A stretch of DNA of 12,412 nucleotides from JACPSX01 sp035288405 [NCBI: bacterium]. GTDB taxonomy: Bacteria; JACPSX01. Made by a program: the position numbers and the translations under genes. The notes under the pieces are model-generated. The model made no database searches, was not told where the DNA came from, and saw only the letters and a program-made list of their open reading frames with translations. Where the stretch lies: assembly GCA_035288405.1 (NCBI GenBank), contig DATEAK010000241.1, positions 1-12,412 on the forward strand. The letters run 5' to 3'. Below are positions 1 to 6,271 of this stretch, one piece after another (positions within the stretch are counted from its first letter, which is position 1; each line of letters begins with the position of its first letter).

Positions 1-922
1 CCTTGCCGATCTTGCGCACCACGGCCTGATTCGCAATGCGTGCCGCCGTGCCGAAATCGGCTCCTGCCAGAAGGCTCAGCGTCACCACTCCGATGAGTGT
101 GTCTTTCATTCCCGTACTGTCCACGATGGATTCCCGCGGCAGCAGGAACTGGAAGGCCTGACGCTCCGACGTGTACAGGCAGATCTCCTCATCACCCTTC
201 ATCATGATGACCCCTTTGGCGCCCAGAAGATCGCAGATCGTGTAGGCAATGGTGGCGCTGTCGGTCATCAGGCTGTTCACGCGTCGGAAGACGAATTCCT
301 GGGATTGCTCGTAATCAAATGCGAGGAGAGTTGTATTGACAAAGTAATCTGCATGGCGAGGCTTGGATTCCACCACGGTCAGCTTGCCGTGCTGGTTGGC
401 CAGGGAAAGGATCCCCCGGGCCAGGTCCGGATTGCTAAAAACCCCTTTGTCGTAATCGGAGAGCACGATGGCCTGCACTACTTCCAGATGGGATTCCACG
501 TACTTGAGCATGGAGGCCATCTCCGACTCCTGGATGGGATCGTTGGATTCCTGGTCGTAGCGGAGCATCTGGCGGTTGTGGCCTGTGGACATAATCCGGG
601 CTTTCAGCGTCGTGGGCCGGTTTTCAGAAAGAAAAATCCCACCTGTGTCCATGCCGGCCTCGATGCATGCTTTGCGGAACCAATGCGCGGCATCGTCGTA
701 GCCCACGATTCCTGACAGAAAGACCTTGGCGTCCAGTGCCCGCAGGTTGTTGGCCACGTTGGCCGCCCCTCCAAGCTTGTACTCCTCCCGGTCGATCTTC
801 AAGATCGGAACCGGGGCCTCGTGAGACAGCCGCACAGGTGTCCCCCACAGGTAGCGATCGGTCATCAGATCCCCTACGACCAGGACACCGAACTGGGGGA
901 ATTTTTCCAGATAGTTCTTCAT
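1..922 (-). CDS. PfkB/HldE-like carbohydrate kinase domain with altered catalytic loop (partial, C-terminus outside window)
   Basis: About 307 residues are visible, running off the left edge. Family (known): the kinase half of HldE/RfaE phosphorylates D-glycero-D-manno-heptose 7-phosphate at C1 in the cytoplasm, on the way to ADP-heptose for lipopolysaccharide. Seen: VLVVGDLMTDRYLWG at the N-terminus, SHEAPVPILK, the PfkB signature GGAANVANNL, and LSDYDKG, all aligning with HldE. Odd: the usual D-x-T-GAGD loop reads DSTGMKD (residues 268-274). The catalytic-base Asp survives but the anion-hole GAG does not. The usual DPKG segment reads ESK (185-187), TPN reads AFD (201-203), and the nucleotide-side T-x-x-G region reads MMKGDEE (240-246). 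It may therefore be a weak, altered-specificity or non-catalytic paralogue. Start: ATG at 922 is preceded by AAAGGGCG, and no in-frame homology lies upstream. Whether a nucleotidyltransferase domain follows is outside the window. The family is secure; the activity is uncertain. Confidence 0.85.
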   Translation of the reverse strand, partial: MKNYLEKFPQFGVLVVGDLMTDRYLWGTPVRLSHEAPVPILKIDREEYKLGGAANVANNLRALDAKVFLSGIVGYDDAAHWFRKACIEAGMDTGGIFLSENRPTTLKARIMSTGHNRQMLRYDQESNDPIQESEMASMLKYVESHLEVVQAIVLSDYDKGVFSNPDLARGILSLANQHGKLTVVESKPRHADYFVNTTLLAFDYEQSQEFVFRRVNSLMTDSATIAYTICDLLGAKGVIMMKGDEEICLYTSERQAFQFLLPRESIVDSTGMKDTLIGVVTLSLLAGADFGTAARIANQAVVRKIGK

Positions 923-1132
923 TTCGCCCTTTCGTGATTCGTTGGAGGCGGCGCCTCTCGTGAGGTATCGTCATGTCCTTGGAAATGCTTTATCTTATCC
1001 GGGAGGTGGCCGTTAGGTCAATGGCAAAGATGGCAGGAATTTTGCCGCTCCCTGCGGGAATGATTGCCTGGAGTTCCTGACCGGCTTGGACGATAAATAG
1101 GAATGGAACTCGAATGCCTCTTTTCCGTTTGC

Positions 1133-1161
1133 TTGACAAGGCCGGGAAGATCCTTTAGAAG
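1133..1161 (+). promoter_or_regulatory. Sigma-70-type promoter candidate for the coiled-coil/rimI pair
   Basis: A perfect -35 box TTGACA (1133-1138) is followed after 17 nt by TAGAAG (1156-1161), which matches four of six -10 positions. It lies about 75 nt upstream of the coiled-coil gene start. The spacing is ideal and the -10 is mediocre, so this is a plausible but unproven promoter. Confidence 0.5.
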
Positions 1162-1221
1162 GTAGCTAACACAAGAGTTTCTGCCGGCTCTTGAGCCGGG
1201 GTACTCATACTGGGATGACTC

Positions 1222-1228
1222 AAGGAGG
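1222..1228 (+). promoter_or_regulatory. Strong ribosome binding site fixing the coiled-coil gene start
   Basis: AAGGAGG lies 8 nt before the ATG at 1237. This nearly full Shine-Dalgarno sequence fixes the start codon and suggests efficient translation. Confidence 0.85.
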
Positions 1229-1236
1229 AATCGAGC

Positions 1237-3528
1237 ATGCCGGAACAGGATCAAGTAGCCAGAGATTCATCTGGGGAAGGCACAGTCTCCGGAGCCAAGC
1301 AGGAGATCGAAGCTCTTAGGGAGTTGTTGCAGGAAGTGTCCCAGGAGCGGCGCAGCTTGAAGACCATGCTCGATTACGCGGACATGAAAACCAAGGAACT
1401 AGCCGATAAGAGCGGGGTTTTCGAAGCCATTGAGGAGAATATCACCCGTCTGCAAGGCAATGCCAAAAAAGTGGAAGACCGAGTCAGCTCGATCGACCAG
1501 TTCCAGACACGGCTCGACGAGGCCGAGCGGGGGATGCACCGTCTCGACGATCTGGGTGCTACGGTCAAACGGGAAGTGACGAGCCTCAATTCCCTGGTTG
1601 AGCACGTCATGAACAAGACCAAGGCCTTGACCCAGCAGCGGCGCCTGGTGGAGAAGGCCAACGAGGAAGCGGGCCGGCTCAACGTCCTCCTGTGGGATAT
1701 GGAGTCCAAGGTCAACAAATTAGCGGAAGAAAACAAGCTGATCAAGAAAGCCGAAAAGAATGTGGCGAAACTCGAGGGGATGATCGAGGGTGTGACGTCC
1801 CGGATGAATCAGGTGGGCTCTCTGAGAGATCTGATCACCCAGGCCTCCTACAAGATCGAGACTCTGGAGAACCTTTCCGAGGGGCTGGAGGGGACTCTCA
1901 GCAAGTTCCAGAAGGACCGGGAATTTGTGGAAGCCCTCAAGGTGGATTCAGATATCCTCCGGGAAACTCTGGAAAATTGCCAGCGCAACATGGATGAGCT
2001 CTTCAAGCAGGACGCCCAGGTGGAAGAGATGCGCAAAGAGATCAACGTACTGGGCCCCTCCTTGGAAGCGATGCGGACGGAGATGAGAAGTCTGTCCCAG
2101 CGGGGCGAGATCCTGCAACGGGTGGGGCAGCGTCTCAAGGAACTCGATGCTCTAAACGCGCAGCTTGCCGATAAGGTCGCCAAGGTATCCGAGGACAAGG
2201 GAGAGGTCGACAAGATCGAGCAAAAGGTCCGCCAGGTCCACACGTTCCTAACGGACGAGGTGGAGAAGAAGATGGAAACCCTCATGGTGCAGGCCGCCAA
2301 CGTGGAGGAGACCCGCCGCAAGTTGGAAGACTTCGCCTTCAGCCTTCGGGAGGTGGAAAGTAAATTCGCGGGCTTCCGGGAAGAGCTCAAGGGGGTGGAT
2401 GCCATCGAGACGAACCTGAAGCGTCTGGGCCAGATGTCCCAAGACGTCACCGTGAGGGTCGAAGAAGTCGCTGCCCGCCGCCAGCTCGTGGAGCAAGTCG
2501 AGCGGAAGCTCAACGACCTGAACAATACGGTGATCAATATCGACATGAAGATGGAGACCCAGCTCCAGCGCAAGGGCCTGGTCGACAAGCTGGAAAAGAA
2601 GCTCGATGCGCTTGATTTTTACCTGGAAGACGCCAACCTCAAGGTGGACAAAACGACCAACCGGATTGCCTTCATCGAGAAGGTCGACAAGCGCATGGAT
2701 TCCCTGCGGGATCTCATGGACGAGGTGGAGAACCGGATCCTGGATCTGACCAAGGATAAGGTTTCGGTCGATGCTCAGGAAAAGAGAATTAACAAGCTGG
2801 TCATCACACTGGAGCAGCTCAGCGAGACCGTGGACAAGAAAATCTCGCAACTGGTCAAGGGCCAGGCGGAGTTTGCCAAATTAACTGAGATCAAGGATAA
2901 CCTGATCATCATGCTCCAGGAAATCGACGGCAAGGTGGAACGGGTCAACGCCAAGACACGGTCGGTTGACGAGGTTGAGGAGAAACTGATCACCTCCGAG
3001 GGGAAGATCCGGGAGCTGGAAGTCCGTATCGACTCCATCAAGGACGAGGAAGACCTGCTGCTGCAAACCGAGAAGCGCGTGGGACAATTGAGCGCCATGC
3101 TCGACACGATCGACGGCCGAATGAGCCAAATCTCGGAGAAGGAAAAGCTCTTAAGAGGCGTGCAGCAAGACGTGGCCACGGTGCATTCCCTCCTTGAAGA
3201 AGCCCGCCAGGAAATCAAGACCCTGCAATCCGAGAGCAAGCGGCTTGATGAGGTGGCGCAGAGGGTGGATGGTCTCGTCCAGGTCAATCGAGAGGTATCC
3301 TCCGAGATGGAGGATCTGGCCCGCAGAGAGGTCGAGATCGAGCGCGCCGAAGAACGCCTCAATCATCTGCAGATTGCCTACGAAGACATGAAGGTGAAAC
3401 TGACCAATCTGGCCCAGGAAACCCAGCTTGTGGAACGGGCCCAGGAAAAGGCCTCGGAACTGCGCTTTCTGATCGATGAGACGGAGAAAAAGATGCAGGA
3501 TTTGATCCGTTCCAGGGAGATGCAGTAA
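1237..3528 (+). CDS. Long coiled-coil protein made of 23 tandem 31-residue repeats, unknown function
   Basis: 763 residues, with no domain I recognise: no Walker A/B motif, signal peptide, membrane segment or cysteine cluster, so it is probably cytoplasmic. Residues 1-30 are a short leader. Residues 31-763 divide without remainder into 23 units. Nineteen are exactly 31 residues; the exceptions are unit 3 (45, two extra heptads, 93-137), unit 10 (32), unit 16 (35) and the last (32). Each unit has hydrophobic residues at 1, 4, 8, 11, 15, 18, 22 and 25 (heptad a/d), often acidic position 2, Lys/Arg at 21 and Val/Met/Ile at 22. The phase then resets, giving 28+3 residues, or one stammer per unit. 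Such a rod could be roughly 110 nm long if fully helical (inference). Generic searches would probably label it SMC-like or a chromosome segregation ATPase, but it has no ATPase head. rimI follows after 14 nt, so the two are probably co-transcribed. Confidence 0.9.
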   Translation: MPEQDQVARDSSGEGTVSGAKQEIEALRELLQEVSQERRSLKTMLDYADMKTKELADKSGVFEAIEENITRLQGNAKKVEDRVSSIDQFQTRLDEAERGMHRLDDLGATVKREVTSLNSLVEHVMNKTKALTQQRRLVEKANEEAGRLNVLLWDMESKVNKLAEENKLIKKAEKNVAKLEGMIEGVTSRMNQVGSLRDLITQASYKIETLENLSEGLEGTLSKFQKDREFVEALKVDSDILRETLENCQRNMDELFKQDAQVEEMRKEINVLGPSLEAMRTEMRSLSQRGEILQRVGQRLKELDALNAQLADKVAKVSEDKGEVDKIEQKVRQVHTFLTDEVEKKMETLMVQAANVEETRRKLEDFAFSLREVESKFAGFREELKGVDAIETNLKRLGQMSQDVTVRVEEVAARRQLVEQVERKLNDLNNTVINIDMKMETQLQRKGLVDKLEKKLDALDFYLEDANLKVDKTTNRIAFIEKVDKRMDSLRDLMDEVENRILDLTKDKVSVDAQEKRINKLVITLEQLSETVDKKISQLVKGQAEFAKLTEIKDNLIIMLQEIDGKVERVNAKTRSVDEVEEKLITSEGKIRELEVRIDSIKDEEDLLLQTEKRVGQLSAMLDTIDGRMSQISEKEKLLRGVQQDVATVHSLLEEARQEIKTLQSESKRLDEVAQRVDGLVQVNREVSSEMEDLARREVEIERAEERLNHLQIAYEDMKVKLTNLAQETQLVERAQEKASELRFLIDETEKKMQDLIRSREMQ

Positions 3529-3542
3529 GGCTGTCGAGAGCC

Positions 3543-4022
3543 ATGTCACGGAAAGTCGATCGGAAAGCGTCCATCGAGCCCATGACGTTCGAGGATCTGG
3601 AAGCAGTCATGGCGATCGAGAAGCTTTCCTTTTCCTCTCCCTGGTCCCGATCGGCCTTTGTTCATGAACTAGGGCTCGAGGGCCTCTCCTGTAATCTGGT
3701 TATCCGCCACCCCGATAGTCACTTCCCCGGCCATGTCGCGGGTTATGTCTGCTTCTGGCACGTCGTCGACGAGATCCACATCACGAATCTGGCAGTTCAC
3801 CCCGATTTACGCCGGCGTGGCTTCGGCCGCAACTTGATCCAGGAAGTTCGGAAATTTGCCGAATCCAGCCGGGCGAAACGGTTGCTTCTCGAAGTCCGGC
3901 GCTCGAATTTTTCCGCCCAAAATCTCTACCGGGAACTGGGATTTTCGCCGATCGGGGTTCGCCGGGGGTACTATGAGGATACGAGCGAAGATGCCCTGGT
4001 GATGGAACTCATTTTGCCATAG
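3543..4022 (+). CDS. rimI: Ribosomal protein S18 alanine N-acetyltransferase RimI
   Basis: A 159-residue GNAT-fold cytoplasmic enzyme. The family transfers acetyl from acetyl-CoA to the N-terminal alanine of ribosomal protein S18. Seen: the RimI hallmark EKLSFSSPWSRSAF (residues 26-39); the acetyl-CoA pyrophosphate loop RRRGFG (90-95); the general-base glutamate in LLLEVRRSN (E117); the acid tyrosine in LYRELGF (Y129), with the 12-residue Glu-Tyr spacing of E. coli RimI; and the C-terminal RRGYY (140-144). Length is normal, with a short N-terminal tail. The gene starts 14 nt after the coiled-coil gene and has only a weak purine-rich site (GAGAG), so it probably depends on the upstream transcript. 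Many genomes place rimI near tsaB or other translation genes; here its partner is the coiled-coil gene. No terminator is obvious in the 112-bp gap before the convergent gene. Confidence 0.92.
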   Translation: MSRKVDRKASIEPMTFEDLEAVMAIEKLSFSSPWSRSAFVHELGLEGLSCNLVIRHPDSHFPGHVAGYVCFWHVVDEIHITNLAVHPDLRRRGFGRNLIQEVRKFAESSRAKRLLLEVRRSNFSAQNLYRELGFSPIGVRRGYYEDTSEDALVMELILP

Positions 4023-4134
4023 AGACTGCTCCGAGACTCAGGGCGAAGATGAACTTTCGAAGATCCCATCGGGACCCGTTCGGGAAGGATAAATTCTGTA
4101 GCTGAATCCCTGGGAGAGGCGGGGCGAGCAAATC

Positions 4135-4587
4135 TCATAGATCCGGATCGTACTTGGGGCGCCGATCCCAAAGTCGTGGAAACGACGGGGTGGGAACAAC
4201 CTCCGGAAGCTTGGTTGGGAAAGAGTAGCTACAAACCCCGTTCAGGTTGCGCAGATCGCGCTCATCGATGGGGAACCGCTTGCACACGTCAGGCCTGCAT
4301 GTATCGTAGATAAGGCAGCGGTTTTCCTTGAGGTAGGGACAGGAAAAAATCAATTTGCAGCAGGCACCGCATTGGTTGCAGGAGCCCTGCCGAAGGCTCA
4401 GTTGCTGTTCGACGTAATGCGGGTCAAAGGCGCAAAGCCCAAATCGCCTGATTTTTCCCCACAACATGCGCAGTCCCCGAGCAGAAAAGAGGATCGGCAT
4501 GCCCTCTAGACAATGGAAGGGATTCGCGAATATCCTCGCTGCAATAATCGATTGGTTCTTGAGCAAGTCAATCCGCCTCTTGAACAT
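4135..4587 (-). CDS. YkgJ-family cysteine-cluster protein (putative Zn/Fe-binding)
   Basis: 150 residues. The core resembles the YkgJ/UPF0153 family, thought to bind zinc or an iron-sulfur centre through a dense cysteine set; the cellular role is not known. Seen: GSCNQCGACC (residues 68-77, C70, C73, C76, C77), then C83 in the CPYL segment, C91, C97, C102 and C119, with the family-typical CLIYDTCRPDVCKRFP. The N-terminal 60 residues are basic and partly hydrophobic (ILFSARGLRMLWGKIRRFG) and not clearly conserved. ATG 4587 has a GGAG site about 13 nt upstream; an internal ATG at residue 30 is an alternative start. It lies 78 bp downstream of another cysteine-rich gene on the same strand but has its own promoter-like sequence and a dyad directly in front, which suggests separate control. 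It converges with rimI. The family call is good; the function is open. Confidence 0.82.
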   Translation of the reverse strand: MFKRRIDLLKNQSIIAARIFANPFHCLEGMPILFSARGLRMLWGKIRRFGLCAFDPHYVEQQLSLRQGSCNQCGACCKLIFSCPYLKENRCLIYDTCRPDVCKRFPIDERDLRNLNGVCSYSFPTKLPEVVPTPSFPRLWDRRPKYDPDL

Positions 4588-4603
4588 AATTTGTCAGGTT
4601 CTC

Positions 4604-4630
4604 CATCTGACCGGAACTTCCGGTCCGATG
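4604..4630. promoter_or_regulatory. 27-bp near-perfect dyad, candidate operator or mRNA hairpin of the YkgJ gene
   Basis: Twelve of thirteen base pairs match around a single central base at 4617. The inner arms GACCGGAA (4609-4616) and TTCCGGTC (4618-4625) are perfect. The outer arms CATC (4604-4607) and GATG (4627-4630) also pair, with one mismatch at 4608/4626. It sits about where transcription would begin for the promoter at 4638-4665 and abuts the GGAG ribosome binding site. No U-rich run follows on either strand, so a repressor site or a translation-control hairpin fits better than a terminator. Confidence 0.6.
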
Positions 4631-4637
4631 CTGTCAA

Positions 4638-4665
4638 CTTCTACTCAAAATTTCCCAATTGTCAA
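4638..4665 (-). promoter_or_regulatory. Promoter candidate for the YkgJ-family gene
   Basis: On the minus strand, TTGACA (4660-4665) directly follows the stop codon of the PxxKW gene. After 16 nt comes TAGAAG (4638-4643), four of six -10 positions. A second TTGACA at 4632-4637 has no matching -10. The predicted transcription start falls at the edge of the dyad at 4604-4630. Confidence 0.45.
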
Positions 4666-4953
4666 CTACCCGCGGACGCTTCTCTTGGAGGCCTTCAGTG
4701 GATTGAGCTTCTTGGCGGGTTCCTTATCACCGTTCCCGTTGCTTACGTGGGTGGCATAGTTACAGCGACCCAGCACCCACTTGGCGGCGGGGTTCCCGTA
4801 GGTATCACAGAACTTCCCGGCGGATTCCTCGACGATATGGGCACAACCCTGGCAAGCCTCTACGATGGGGTAGCATTCCCCTCCGTTAAAAGAGCAGCCC
4901 TTCTCCTTCATGAAAACGCATTCGGTGCCGAGCCGTAAGGTAGCACAATTCAT
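4666..4953 (-). CDS. PxxKW-family cysteine-rich small protein
   Basis: 95 residues. It matches the pattern of the small 'PxxKW family cysteine-rich protein' group, whose function is unknown as far as I know. Seen: eight cysteines (C3, C12, C20, C27, C34, C37, C49, C64), arranged as ECYPIVEACQGCAHI then FCDTYGNPAAKW; the name-giving PAAKW at 55-59; the following GRCNYATH; and a basic tail NPLKASKR. The spacing suggests metal or Fe-S binding, which is inference. The ATG at 4953 is chosen because AAGGAGGTGA (4959-4968) stands 5 nt upstream. A GTG further upstream falls inside a GC hairpin and is not credible. It is small and soluble with no signal peptide. The YkgJ gene follows on the same strand. 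The group is, in my recollection, mainly found in anaerobic Deltaproteobacteria. Confidence 0.82.
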   Translation of the reverse strand: MNCATLRLGTECVFMKEKGCSFNGGECYPIVEACQGCAHIVEESAGKFCDTYGNPAAKWVLGRCNYATHVSNGNGDKEPAKKLNPLKASKRSVRG

Positions 4954-4958
4954 TGAAA

Positions 4959-4968
4959 TCACCTCCTT
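4959..4968 (-). promoter_or_regulatory. Near-consensus ribosome binding site of the PxxKW gene
   Basis: AAGGAGGTGA is almost fully complementary to the 16S anti-Shine-Dalgarno sequence and lies 5 nt before the ATG. It decides the start codon and predicts high translation of this small protein. Confidence 0.85.
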
Positions 4969-4989
4969 TTCAGAGATATTCACAATAAA

Positions 4990-5011
4990 GCCCGGGGCCG
5001 GAACCCCGGGC
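4990..5011 (-). terminator. GC-rich hairpin with T-rich tail, terminator-like
   Basis: Perfect 8-bp arms GCCCGGGG and CCCCGGGC enclose a 6-nt loop. On the minus strand the hairpin is followed by TTTATT. It lies 138 nt past the stop of the gene ending at 5149 and only about 20 nt before the ribosome binding site of the PxxKW gene. It may end the upstream operon, or act as an attenuator if the PxxKW gene is read from further upstream. It has no T tail on the plus strand. Confidence 0.65.
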
Positions 5012-5148
5012 ACACAAGTGTTGCAAAGTACAGGACAAGAGCGAAAAAGGCAAGGGGTTTTTCAGGAATTTTCAGGGGGGCGGAGGGTTCTCGCTATTTC
5101 CTATACCGTTGACCCGGGTGGTAACGGAAGTGGGTCTGTGGGTGGAGG

Positions 5149-5748
5149 CTACCCCTTACTTTTTTTTTGCTTGAGTTCCCCGATCACCCTGTCGTTGGCC
5201 TTCAAAAGGTTCTCGAGGTGGGCTCTGGCCTTTTCCTGAATCTCTTGCTCTACGGCTAGGAGGACGAGCTTTCCGGCCAGCGTTGAAATGCCGGGTATCT
5301 CCGGTACCTGGAGGGAAGACTTGCTCTGCCGAATTTCCTCCACCTGAGATATGACCTTTCTTTCATCAATCATTTTGTCGGCAGGATAGCGGTAGAGGAG
5401 CTTCACGTAATCCCGTTCCTTGGTTTCGTCGGCGCGCACTTCCCGAATGATGTTTTCCATGTCGATGGATACCGGCTTCTCGGCTTTTCCGAGCATCGCC
5501 TCTTTGACGGCCTCGAAGTACTCTTCCAGGGTCATTTTCTTGGCCAGGAGATCCTGCGGAATCTTGGAAGAAATCTCAAATTCGATTTCTCCGTTCGCAA
5601 CGTTGGCGTTGCTGATCTCGTAAGTGACCTCGTTGTAGAAAAAACGATCTCCCTTCTTGGGCTGATATTTCTTCTGGTATTCCTCTGTGAGGCGGGCTAG
5701 CCCCTGAGAGGCGAATTTCTGAAAATACTGCTCTTTCAGAGTAGGCAT
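5149..5748 (-). CDS. Conserved-looking cytoplasmic protein of unknown function
   Basis: 199 residues; I do not recognise a family. There is no signal peptide or membrane segment. The sequence is rich in charged residues. The N-terminal third (KYQPKKGDRFFYNEVTYEIS) looks like mixed strand and helix; the C-terminal half (KLVLLAVEQEIQEKARAHLENLLKANDRVIGELKQ) is probably a long amphipathic helix that may oligomerise. ATG 5748 is preceded by AGGAG about 9 nt upstream. The gene starts 28 nt after the stop of the exported-protein gene, so the two are probably one transcript. The last codons contain a run of nine A (minus strand, 5160-5168) coding Gln-Lys-Lys-Ser, where slippage would only change a few terminal residues or add a short tail. 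Coding status is well supported; function is unknown. Confidence 0.75.
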   Translation of the reverse strand: MPTLKEQYFQKFASQGLARLTEEYQKKYQPKKGDRFFYNEVTYEISNANVANGEIEFEISSKIPQDLLAKKMTLEEYFEAVKEAMLGKAEKPVSIDMENIIREVRADETKERDYVKLLYRYPADKMIDERKVISQVEEIRQSKSSLQVPEIPGISTLAGKLVLLAVEQEIQEKARAHLENLLKANDRVIGELKQKKSKG

Positions 5749-5776
5749 GCGTTCAGGATCTCCTCATGGGGTATCC

Positions 5777-6184
5777 TTAGAAATCGATACGTTGGATGTT
5801 TTTCGTAATGATTTCGAAGGCACCGTAACGACTCTTACCGTACACCTTAAGTTGTCCATCGACTACCATGTCGACGGTCTCGCTGGAATCTTTGAAGGTG
5901 ATCCGCGCGCGGCGCTTCAGGGCGTCGGCGTCGCTAAACGAGATGGTCTTGATCCGGTCGAAGGGAACGGTCAGTGAACCTTCTCCGCGGTTTCCCTGAA
6001 GTGTGGCCTGACCGTTGAAGCTGATCTGGGTGACGGGGGTGGCGATGTTTTGCCGGTCGATGATGGTGGCCGAAAAATCTCTGCCGGGGATGGGAATTTC
6101 TCCCGGTCCCCGCCCTGTAGTGCCCATCCCCACAGCGGCTACACCCAATAAAATCACGAACAACCACCCGAGTCTGTTTTTCAT
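5777..6184 (-). CDS. Small exported protein of unknown function with an internal duplication
   Basis: 135 residues. Residues 1-21 form a classic signal peptide: MKNR, a hydrophobic core LGWLFVILLGVAAVG, then a small-residue cleavage region. There is no lipobox cysteine, so the mature protein is probably periplasmic. The mature part looks beta-rich. Two similar segments can be aligned: GSLTVPFDRIKTISF in the middle and GAFEIITKNIQRIDF at the C-terminus, both G-x-h-x-h-x4-I-x-x-I-x-F, suggesting two related beta elements. I do not recognise a family. ATG 6184 has GGGAGAGG a few bases upstream and an extended -10 promoter 40-48 nt away. The 199-residue gene follows after 28 nt, so a cytoplasmic and an exported protein appear to be made together. 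No link to the neighbouring hydroxylase operon is evident beyond proximity. Confidence 0.8.
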   Translation of the reverse strand: MKNRLGWLFVILLGVAAVGMGTTGRGPGEIPIPGRDFSATIIDRQNIATPVTQISFNGQATLQGNRGEGSLTVPFDRIKTISFSDADALKRRARITFKDSSETVDMVVDGQLKVYGKSRYGAFEIITKNIQRIDF

Positions 6185-6223
6185 TCACCCTCTCCCGTAA
6201 GATTGCGCATCCACCAGCAGCGT

Positions 6224-6232
6224 AATATAGCA
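6224..6232 (-). promoter_or_regulatory. Extended -10 promoter for the exported-protein operon
   Basis: The minus strand reads TGC-TATATT, an extended -10 (TGn) plus five of six -10 positions, about 40 nt before the ATG at 6184. No good -35 is visible at 17 nt, as expected for extended -10 promoters. Confidence 0.55.
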
Positions 6233-6271
6233 AAATTGTCGGCGGGACGATCTATAAAATTGAGGAATTTC

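Larger units (their letters stand above)
923..1236. other. Divergent intergenic region between the kinase gene and the coiled-coil gene
   Basis: This 314-bp stretch separates two divergently transcribed genes. On the plus side it holds a promoter candidate and a ribosome binding site for the coiled-coil gene. Near the kinase start there is a short odd-centred palindrome, GAGGCG-G-CGCCTC (945-957), which could be an operator or a weak hairpin in the kinase leader. A 35-codon plus-strand frame (973-1080) and a longer minus-strand frame (1018-1254) exist, but neither has a convincing ribosome binding site or a recognisable product, so I treat them as chance. I see no clear promoter for the kinase gene. 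Confidence 0.5.

Noticed and set aside
1848-2588. Minus-strand Ser/Arg-rich open frame of 246 codons
   Set aside because: Antisense of the coiled-coil gene; the composition merely reflects complementing Glu/Lys/Leu codons.
1237-3528. SMC or chromosome segregation ATPase identity for the coiled-coil protein
   Set aside because: No Walker A, Walker B or ABC signature and no hinge-like globular domain; only the coil resembles SMC.
4954-5013. Upstream GTG start for the PxxKW protein
   Set aside because: The GTG lies inside the GC hairpin; the ATG at 4953 has an almost perfect ribosome binding site.
6241-6271. TGAG/CTCA hairpin after the FAD subunit as terminator
   Set aside because: Only four pairs plus one mismatch before a modest T-rich stretch; not strong enough to annotate.
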